Shown here piece after piece: positions 1-5,416 of a DNA stretch of 6,020 bases; positions within the stretch are counted from its first letter, which is position 1; the number at the start of each line of letters is the position of its first letter. Position numbers and translations under genes: made by a program. The stretch spans positions 1-6,020 of the forward strand of contig JAIROH010000240.1 of NCBI GenBank assembly GCA_031257595.1. The letters run 5' to 3'. Below the pieces are notes generated by a model. The model was not told the DNA's origin. It saw only the letters and a program-made list of their open reading frames with translations, and searched no databases. Source of the stretch: Treponema sp. (GTDB taxonomy: Bacteria; Spirochaetota; Spirochaetia; Treponematales; Breznakiellaceae).

Positions 1-1023
1 GTTCCCGACTGCGATGGGGACAGGGGGAACCTTGTTATTTGGGACGACACGGCGGGATCAGTCCGGATCCTCGACGCCCAGGAGGTTTTCGCCCTCGCCT
101 GCGCCGCCGAGCTTTCCCACCTTGTCTGGACGGGGTCCCTCCGTTACGACCAAAACGGCAAAACCCTTGTCAGGGCGGCCGTCGCGGTAAACGGCCCGAC
201 ATCCATGCGCATAGACCGCATAGCCGAAGCGTTCGGCGTCGAGGTGTTCCGCGCCGAGGTTGGGGAAGCCAATGTGGTAAACCTTGCCCGCGTCCTCCGC
301 GAACAGGGTTACATAGTCCGGATACTGGGAGAAGGTTCCAACGGCGGCAACATCACCCACCCTTCGGCGGTACGGGATCCGCTGGCAACGCTCTTTGCCC
401 TGATAAAGCTCCTTACGATACGGGGGCCGGCCCGGAAAGGCCCGCGGCCCTTTCCGGACCCGGAATCCGATTCGTCCTTTACCCTTCGGAACCCGGAAAC
501 GGGCAGCGGTTTTTTCCATATCTGGCTTGAACGGGCCGGACTTAAAAAAACCGGAATCGAAGGCCGCTCCGGCCATAAAACCAACGGGAACAATTTTACC
601 CTTTCCGATATCATCGCCTCCCTTCCCCGGTTTTACACGACGGGAGTTTCCACCCCCGAAGCGAAGCTTCAGGTTGTCACCGCGGATCACAGGCTGCTCA
701 AGGAAAAGTACCAAAAAGTATTTTTCGCCGAATGGGAAGAAAAAAAAGCCGAACTCGGACGCCGGGGTATCCATGGCTTTGAGGCCAGGGCCTGTATAGG
801 CCCGGAAGAAAAGCGGAACCTCGAAAATTTCGGCGACGCGGAAACCGGCGGCCTTAAAATCGTGTTTACCGGCCCGGACAAAAAAGACAAAGCCTTTATC
901 TGGATGAGGGGATCGAAAACCGAAAGCGTGTTCAGGATCATGGCCGACGCCGAAGACGCGGAACTCGAACGGGAACTTATCGCGTGGCAGCGCGGCATGG
1001 TAAGCGGGGCCGACTCAATGTAA
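1..1023 (+). CDS. Phosphohexomutase (phosphoglucomutase/phosphomannomutase superfamily), 5'-truncated
   Basis: The frame is open from the first base to TAA at 1021-1023, giving 340 residues of a protein whose N-terminus, including the active-site phosphoserine domain, lies outside the window. Enzymes of this family move phosphate between C1 and C6 (or equivalent) of hexose phosphates in the cytoplasm, feeding glycolysis or envelope sugar synthesis. Three hallmarks are visible: the metal-binding loop DCDGDRGN at window residues 3-10, the sugar-recognition loop GEGSNGG at 110-116 (nt 328-348), and the C-terminal phosphate-binding loop RGSKTES with a following Arg (nt 907-936). In the last loop the usual Pro after Thr-Glu is Ser. 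About 55 residues rich in Gly, Pro and charge (nt roughly 424-594) sit between domain 3 and the helix leading to domain 4 and look like an insertion. Substrate (glucose, mannose or glucosamine phosphate) cannot be settled from this part. It converges on cheX with 5 nt between stops. Confidence 0.88.
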   Translation, partial: VPDCDGDRGNLVIWDDTAGSVRILDAQEVFALACAAELSHLVWTGSLRYDQNGKTLVRAAVAVNGPTSMRIDRIAEAFGVEVFRAEVGEANVVNLARVLREQGYIVRILGEGSNGGNITHPSAVRDPLATLFALIKLLTIRGPARKGPRPFPDPESDSSFTLRNPETGSGFFHIWLERAGLKKTGIEGRSGHKTNGNNFTLSDIIASLPRFYTTGVSTPEAKLQVVTADHRLLKEKYQKVFFAEWEEKKAELGRRGIHGFEARACIGPEEKRNLENFGDAETGGLKIVFTGPDKKDKAFIWMRGSKTESVFRIMADAEDAELERELIAWQRGMVSGADSM

Positions 1024-1028
1024 AAAAT

Positions 1029-1496
1029 TCAGGTCCTTTCCCGTACCGCCACATTAATCTCGATTTTCCCGTGGCCCCCGAGTTCCATGGGTACAATAAG
1101 GGCTTCAACTTCCCTGTTCGAAATTTCCATGTTTTCCCCTGAAAAAAGCGCCGGCGGGGTAAGGTCGAATTTAAAACCCAGATCGTGAAGCTTGGTCACC
1201 GCCTGGGCGGTGATCATATTGGCAAGTTCGGTGATCGTGGCTTTTGCCAGCTCGTCAAGAGCGGTAAATTTTTCGCCGTTCATTGTACCGGCGATATTAA
1301 GCGCCGTTTCTTTGGTCATATCAAAAAGAACCCGTCCTTCAACATCGCCGGCGAGGCCAACCAGCGCGGCGACGCCCATAATGGACATGGTTGTTGACTT
1401 CAAATAAAGCTCGCCCCGTTTTACATCCGCGTTAAGCACTTCTTTCAATACGTTAAACGCAGCCTCAACAAAGGGATTGATATACTCAACTCTCAT
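1029..1496 (-). CDS. cheX: CheX, CheY-P phosphatase
   Basis: This 155-residue protein matches the CheX family in length and in its central motif. CheX dephosphorylates the response regulator CheY-P in the cytoplasm; in spirochaetes, which lack CheZ, it is the main signal-terminating phosphatase. The catalytic E-x-x-N signature is present as E90-L-A-N93 within TITELANMITAQA, on the long helix that inserts its Glu and Asn into the CheY active site. The N-terminal MRVEYINPFVEAA is also characteristic (conserved N-P-F-x-x-A). The start ATG (1494-1496) is preceded by AAGGAG (complement of 1503-1508) at 6-nt spacing, a strong ribosome site. It is the last gene of the cheA operon, 43 nt after the CheW–CheR-like gene, and its TGA (1029-1031) lies 5 nt from the stop of the convergent phosphohexomutase gene. 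Only one E-x-x-N motif is present, as expected for CheX rather than CheC, which usually has two. Confidence 0.93.
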   Translation of the reverse strand: MRVEYINPFVEAAFNVLKEVLNADVKRGELYLKSTTMSIMGVAALVGLAGDVEGRVLFDMTKETALNIAGTMNGEKFTALDELAKATITELANMITAQAVTKLHDLGFKFDLTPPALFSGENMEISNREVEALIVPMELGGHGKIEINVAVRERT

Positions 1497-1502
1497 ATAT
1501 TA

Positions 1503-1508
1503 CTCCTT
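1503..1508 (-). promoter_or_regulatory. cheX: Ribosome binding site of cheX
   Basis: AAGGAG on the minus strand stands 6 nt before the cheX ATG and fixes that start. It lies in the 43-nt gap after the CheW–CheR-like gene, so cheX has its own efficient initiation signal and need not rely on coupling. Confidence 0.8.
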
Positions 1509-1539
1509 ATTCCGTCTGTAGGCTTAATACCCGGCGGCC

Positions 1540-2868
1540 TTATTCTCTGTGTACAAACGCGGAAACCGGCGGCCTGGCCACGGTACGCCATTCCTGCCCG
1601 GAAAGTTCTTCGTTCCTGCCCAGAATAACCATACCCCTGCCTTTGAGTTTTTCCACAAACTGAGCCACTATCTTTTCCTGCTCCGCGACGGGGAGGAAAG
1701 ACAACATGTCCCTGGCCAGGATAATGTCCAGATCCGGCAGGGGATTATCATTAATAATATCATGATATTCAAACAGGATCGAGTCCTTAACGGCCTGGTT
1801 AAAACTGTAACCGCTTGCGCCCCGGACCATAAACGGCCGGCAATACTCGGGCACGTCGATAAGATCAAAAACCATGTTGGGAGCCTGCGAAATCGCCATA
1901 ATGTCGTTATCGTTGGCCCAGATCTTAATACGGGCGTCCGGATACCTGGCTTTTAGTATACAGGCAAACGAAAAAGTTTCGTGTCCTTTTCCGCAGCCGA
2001 TATTCCAGGCCTGGATGTTGTTGGAATTGACATCGGGAAGACACGATGTCACCTGGGCGGCGTAATCGTCATCCCAAAACGTCCCGGTAAACGGCGAATA
2101 AAACCGGGAAAGAAAATCGTCCGCCGCCGCGGCATCCTTAAGCTGAAGATCCGGCCCGCTACGGCCGACGCTCCAGCCGGCAAAACGTTCCCTGAGCCAC
2201 TGGTCGTTAACCGCGCTGGGATAGAAACGTTTGAGGGCCGGAAGGCTCTGGCGGATAAAGTCAAGGGCGCCTTCGCCCGCGTCCACGGAAGGCTGGGCCG
2301 GAACGGGCGCCGCATAGTAATCGCCGGCCGCTTCCACCTGCGGAGCCTGGGCCCGGGGCTTGGCCTTGTCCTCCTCGCTCTGGGAAAATATCCGTATCAC
2401 GTCAAGAATGATGTAAAGAGCGCCCTGTTTTTCCACAACCCCGCTTATAAACTTGATGTTGATGTCCCCGAAGATCGGATGCGGCGGCTGTATCGTATCG
2501 GAACTGATCCCCACGACCTTGTCGATCTTGTCAACAATCGTACCGTAGACCCTGTCGTCTATACGGAGGATCAACATGTTTTCTATGCCGTCCGCCGCCT
2601 GTTCCATCGGCAGGTGGAAAAAAGCGCGAAGATCGACAATCGGAATAATGTCGCCGCGAAGGTTGTAGACGCCCCGTACAAAAGAAGCCGCGTTCGGCAC
2701 AAATGTAAATTTGTCGGCCTTCGCGATTTCCTTGACGTTCATAATGTCGACGCCGTAATCTTTTCCGGCAAGGGAAAAGGTTATCATCTTAAAATCGACA
2801 TTCTCTACCTGTTCTTTTTGTTCCTGAATCTCCGCGTTAAGGGTTTCCAAACTTCGTACCTGGGCCAT
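1540..2868 (-). CDS. cheW: CheW–CheR-like fusion, chemotaxis coupling protein
   Basis: The protein has 442 residues, against about 150-170 for ordinary CheW. Residues about 24-165 are a full CheW domain, with the canonical GVYNLRGDIIPIVDLR at 66-81, which bridges chemoreceptors and the CheA P5 domain. A Pro/Ala/Gln linker (about 168-200) follows, then a CheR-like methyltransferase fold (about 203-440). Its SAM-site glycine motif is NIGCGKGHETFS (289-300), an acidic strand end is seen in WANDND (317-322), and LDIILARDML (380-389) stands where CheR usually has a CRN-type motif. The segment TGTFWDDDY (261-269) corresponds to the CheR TxFFR region but lacks its Arg, and the N-terminal helical receptor-binding domain is reduced. 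Methyltransferase activity is therefore doubtful. A fusion of this kind is known in Treponema, where it is reported to keep the T. denticola receptor array ordered. Its ATG overlaps the cheA TAA by one base (TAATG), with GAAGGAA 7 nt upstream inside cheA, implying translational coupling. Confidence 0.92.
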   Translation of the reverse strand: MAQVRSLETLNAEIQEQKEQVENVDFKMITFSLAGKDYGVDIMNVKEIAKADKFTFVPNAASFVRGVYNLRGDIIPIVDLRAFFHLPMEQAADGIENMLILRIDDRVYGTIVDKIDKVVGISSDTIQPPHPIFGDINIKFISGVVEKQGALYIILDVIRIFSQSEEDKAKPRAQAPQVEAAGDYYAAPVPAQPSVDAGEGALDFIRQSLPALKRFYPSAVNDQWLRERFAGWSVGRSGPDLQLKDAAAADDFLSRFYSPFTGTFWDDDYAAQVTSCLPDVNSNNIQAWNIGCGKGHETFSFACILKARYPDARIKIWANDNDIMAISQAPNMVFDLIDVPEYCRPFMVRGASGYSFNQAVKDSILFEYHDIINDNPLPDLDIILARDMLSFLPVAEQEKIVAQFVEKLKGRGMVILGRNEELSGQEWRTVARPPVSAFVHRE

Positions 2869-5303
2869 TACCGTATTCCTTCACGTATGCGGCGCTGTTC
2901 TATTTCCTTGCGCTGCCCCAGCTCAAGAAGCTGGCTGACGTCTATAATCAGGGAAACCGATCCGTCTCCCAGTATTGAGGCTCCGGCGATACCCGGAGAA
3001 TTGGTAAACTGATCCCGCAGGGGCTTTATGACCACGTCCTCTTCACCGATGAGGCTGTCTACCATAAAGCCCATTTTCTTTTCGGCGGTACCGACAATCA
3101 CGATATAACAGAAATCCTTCCCCTCTTCCGTTTTGATTCCGAAAAGCCTGTTAAGCCTGAGCAGGGAAATGACATCGCTCCTTATGTTGAAAACCTCGTA
3201 GTTGTCGATCATCTTGATCTCGTCGGGCTTTATCCGCAGGCTTTCAATAACGCTGGTAATCGGTATCGAGTAAATCTCCGGACCGACCCGCACCAGAAGG
3301 CCCTGAATAATCGCCAGCGTAAGGGGCAGTTTAATCGTAAACTTCGTTCCCTTGCCTTTTTCGGAACTGACCGTAACCGTACCGTTAAGCTTTTCGATGG
3401 AACGGCGGACCACGTCAAGGCCGACTCCCCGGCCGGATATGCTGGTAACCTGCTTTGCCGTGGAAAAGCCCGGCTCAAAGATAAGGTTATAGGCTTCCAC
3501 ATCGGAAAGCACCTTGTTGGGGTTGATGATTCCTTTTTCAGTCGCCTTTGCCTTAACCGCCTCAACATCAATGCCTTTGCCATCGTCGGCAATTTCAATG
3601 ATGATCATGTTGCCTTCGTTTGAAGCTTTAAGAAGAACCCTGCCTTCTTCGCTCTTGCCGGCGGCAAGGCGGTCTTCTTTGGATTCAATGCCGTGGTCTA
3701 CGGAATTCCGCACCGAGTGCATTATCGGATCAAGCAGATCCTCGATAACCGATTTGTCAAGCTCCGTCTCTTCCCCTTCGATTACCAGGTTGATCTTTTT
3801 ATTGAGGGATTTGGAAAGATCCCGTACAAGCCTGGGGAAACGGCTGAATATCTGGCTTATCGGAACCATGCGGATCCTCATGACCCCTTCCTGCAGTTCC
3901 CCGGTAATACGGCCCAGATTTTGGCTCGTGGAACGGAATTTACCCACATTGACCTTAAAATTGGTCTCGAAACCGTCAAAGAGGGTAAAAATATCCCCAA
4001 ACTGGTCGCCGATTTCCTTGCGGATGTCTTTTACCGAACGGCCTTCCTGAATGTTCTCAAGGTATCCCGGAAGGCTGTCAAACAGTTCTTTTATTTTTTC
4101 ACGGTACCTGCCTTCCAGACTGTGAAGTTCGTTTACCTGATCGCTAAACAGGTTGTTTATCTGGTTAAACGTAGCCTTGGTGATAACCGTTTCCGACACA
4201 AGGTTCAATAAATCGTCGATACGCTTGGAATCCACCCGAAGAATGGAGCCGGCCTCTTTCCCCGCTTTTTTGGCGTCCTCGGTGGAAACCTTTGCCGGGG
4301 AAGCGCCCGGAGCCGCGCCCTGCGGGTTTGCCGGTCCGCCGGCGGGAGCCTGGCTTGCCGCCGGACCCGGCGATGCTGCCACCGGACTTGGAGGAGCGGC
4401 CGCGGAACTTACCGGGGCCACCGAGGCTGCCGGACCCGGCGATGCCCGCGAAGCAGGCTGTGAAACTGCCCGCGTTCCCGCGGATTTGAGCGCCTGTATA
4501 TCGACGACCGTACTGGAAAGGGTTACATCGGGAATGGTAACGTACTTTTGCAGATCTTCGGCGCTTTTCGTGGACGCGATATAGTAACTGACCGTCGGGA
4601 AAAACTCATCCTCGTAAAGCTGCTCGAAATCCGGCTGGGTTTTAAGTATCGTGCCAAGGCCTTTGAGGGCGGCGTAAACCTGAATGCCCCCGACGGTGTT
4701 CATAAGGCTGTTTTCGTCAAAGTTAACCGAAACCTGGTAAACCGGCGTCCCGGAATCAACGGATTCCTTAAGCTCCTCTATATCCGCTGCCGAAAGCCCC
4801 GCAGACGAAGGTACGGCGGCGGGCGGCGGCGCGGGAACAGGCTGCGGCGCGGCGGGTTTGGGCGCCGCGGGTTTGGTTTTCGAAGCGCCTTTTTTACCCC
4901 GCGCGGATTCGGGAATCATCGCCTCAAGCCGGGCTTCCATCTGCGACGTATCTTCCTGGTATACGGCCCCGTTCATCCGTTGTTCGAGCATCGCCTTGAT
5001 GATGTCTATCGCGGCAAGAAGGGTGTCCACCACGTCTTCGTTTATGGCAAGCTGATCGGAACGGATAGCGTCAAGCACATCTTCCACCATGTGGGTAAAA
5101 TGGGAAAGTTCCATCATTTCCACAGTGGCCGATCCCCCCTTAAGGGTATGCGCCGCGCGGAAAATCTCGTCCACCGCGTCTTTGTTGCCCCCTTCGGTTT
5201 CCAGAACCAGTACGTTCTGCTCAAGGGTCTCCACCTGCATTTGAGCCTCACTGAAAAAGTCCTTGAGAAGCTCTTCATTATTGGGATCGAGGTAGTCGCT
5301 CAT
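2868..5303 (-). CDS. cheA: CheA, chemotaxis sensor histidine kinase
   Basis: CheA takes receptor signals, autophosphorylates and passes phosphate to CheY (and CheB). At 811 residues it is longer than E. coli CheA (about 650). P1: Hpt domain at about 8-130, phospho-acceptor H52 in AHTLKGGSA. P2: CheY-binding domain at about 186-272, flanked by Ala/Pro-rich linkers (139-170 and 274-350). P3: dimerisation helices from about 355 (RIDDLLNLVSETVI) to 478, roughly twice the usual length. P4: kinase domain from about 480, with N box HSVRNSVDHGIE (529-540), G1 DDGKGID (573-579), EPGFSTA (610-616) and G2 GRGVGLD (624-630). P5: CheW-like regulatory domain at about 663-795. All key catalytic residues are present, so the kinase should be active. 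The chosen ATG (5301-5303) puts the Hpt domain directly at the N-terminus, but no good ribosome site precedes it. It is the first gene of cheA–cheW/R–cheX and is divergent from an exported-protein gene. Confidence 0.97.
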   Translation of the reverse strand: MSDYLDPNNEELLKDFFSEAQMQVETLEQNVLVLETEGGNKDAVDEIFRAAHTLKGGSATVEMMELSHFTHMVEDVLDAIRSDQLAINEDVVDTLLAAIDIIKAMLEQRMNGAVYQEDTSQMEARLEAMIPESARGKKGASKTKPAAPKPAAPQPVPAPPPAAVPSSAGLSAADIEELKESVDSGTPVYQVSVNFDENSLMNTVGGIQVYAALKGLGTILKTQPDFEQLYEDEFFPTVSYYIASTKSAEDLQKYVTIPDVTLSSTVVDIQALKSAGTRAVSQPASRASPGPAASVAPVSSAAAPPSPVAASPGPAASQAPAGGPANPQGAAPGASPAKVSTEDAKKAGKEAGSILRVDSKRIDDLLNLVSETVITKATFNQINNLFSDQVNELHSLEGRYREKIKELFDSLPGYLENIQEGRSVKDIRKEIGDQFGDIFTLFDGFETNFKVNVGKFRSTSQNLGRITGELQEGVMRIRMVPISQIFSRFPRLVRDLSKSLNKKINLVIEGEETELDKSVIEDLLDPIMHSVRNSVDHGIESKEDRLAAGKSEEGRVLLKASNEGNMIIIEIADDGKGIDVEAVKAKATEKGIINPNKVLSDVEAYNLIFEPGFSTAKQVTSISGRGVGLDVVRRSIEKLNGTVTVSSEKGKGTKFTIKLPLTLAIIQGLLVRVGPEIYSIPITSVIESLRIKPDEIKMIDNYEVFNIRSDVISLLRLNRLFGIKTEEGKDFCYIVIVGTAEKKMGFMVDSLIGEEDVVIKPLRDQFTNSPGIAGASILGDGSVSLIIDVSQLLELGQRKEIEQRRIREGIR
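4360..4445. repeat. Duplicated 17-nt direct repeat in the CheA linker
   Basis: The plus-strand string GCCGGACCCGGCGATGC occurs at 4360-4376 and again at 4429-4445, 69 nt (23 codons) apart and in frame. It encodes the repeated peptide ASPGPAAS at CheA residues 287-294 and 310-317 in the Ala/Pro-rich linker between P2 and P3. It may be a remnant of a tandem duplication that lengthened this flexible tether. Confidence 0.7.
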
Positions 5304-5312
5304 ACTTCAATG

Positions 5313-5338
5313 TTTATACACAAATCATTTTCAGTCAA
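5313..5338 (-). promoter_or_regulatory. Candidate promoter for cheA
   Basis: On the minus strand TTGACT (complement of 5333-5338) matches the -35 consensus at 5 of 6 positions, and TATAAA (complement of 5313-5318) matches the -10 at 5 of 6. The 14-bp spacer is short against the usual 16-18, which is the main reason for doubt. Initiation would fall a few bases before, or at, the cheA ATG, giving a very short or absent leader. I saw no convincing sigma-28 (flagellar) promoter for this direction. Confidence 0.3.
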
Positions 5339-5358
5339 GATATGACCGATACTATAAT
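5330..5358 (+). promoter_or_regulatory. Candidate sigma-70-type promoter for the exported-protein gene
   Basis: TATAAT at 5353-5358 is a perfect -10 consensus. The best -35 at 17-bp spacing is TTCAGT (5330-5335), a weak 3-of-6 match. Initiation would fall near 5365, giving a leader of about 52 nt that contains the inverted repeat at 5370-5389 and the ribosome site at 5401-5407. The weak -35 suggests help from an activator or low activity. Confidence 0.4.
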
Positions 5359-5369
5359 ATAGAACCATT

Positions 5370-5389
5370 GCAAAATTGTTTGATTTTGC
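5370..5389. repeat. Perfect inverted repeat, 7-bp arms with 6-nt centre
   Basis: GCAAAAT (5370-5376) and ATTTTGC (5383-5389) are exact reverse complements around TGTTTG. The element lies just downstream of the expected start point for the exported-protein gene and ends 11 nt before its ribosome site. It could be an operator for a dimeric regulator or a weak hairpin in the leader; no U-tract follows, so it is not an intrinsic terminator. Confidence 0.5.
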
Positions 5390-5400
5390 GACACGCTTGA

Positions 5401-5407
5401 TAAGGAG
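5401..5407 (+). promoter_or_regulatory. Ribosome binding site of the exported-protein gene
   Basis: TAAGGAG is a strong Shine-Dalgarno match. The 9-nt gap to ATG at 5417 supports that start; the in-frame TTG at 5414 would have a 6-nt gap and cannot be excluded. Confidence 0.75.
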
Positions 5408-5416
5408 CTTTGTTTG

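Larger units (their letters stand above)
5304..5416. promoter_or_regulatory. Divergent intergenic region between cheA and exported-protein gene
   Basis: This 113-nt stretch is clearly more AT-rich than the coding DNA on both sides and lies between two divergent starts, so it must hold the promoters for both unless either gene is read from further away. It contains a TATAAT box for the plus direction, a TTGACT/TATAAA pair for the minus direction, and a perfect inverted repeat. There is no sign of a small gene in it. Individual boxes are listed separately. Confidence 0.7.

Noticed and set aside
739..746. Run of eight A in the phosphohexomutase gene as a possible phase-variation tract
   Set aside because: The frame is intact through it, eight A encoding Lys codons is common, and a housekeeping sugar-phosphate enzyme is an unlikely target for phase variation.
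58..774. 238-codon open frame on the minus strand opposite the phosphohexomutase gene
   Set aside because: The plus-strand frame carries three family motifs; the minus-strand product is a Gly/Phe/Arg-rich shadow with no motif.
1981..3012. 343-codon open frame on the plus strand opposite cheW–cheR-like and the end of cheA
   Set aside because: It lies wholly antisense to genes with clear domain motifs, its product is rich in Arg, Lys and Val with no recognisable domain, and it has no plausible ribosome site. It is a by-product of the codon use of the real genes.
4548..5345. 265-codon open frame on the plus strand opposite the 5' part of cheA
   Set aside because: It is antisense to the Hpt and P2 domains of CheA, its product is very basic and Gly/Arg-rich, and it ends in the intergenic region. 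Nothing supports it as a gene.
5346..5352. CCGATAC on the plus strand, resembling a sigma-28 -10 element
   Set aside because: No TAAA-type -35 box lies at the required distance, and the direction is away from the chemotaxis genes. It is likely chance.
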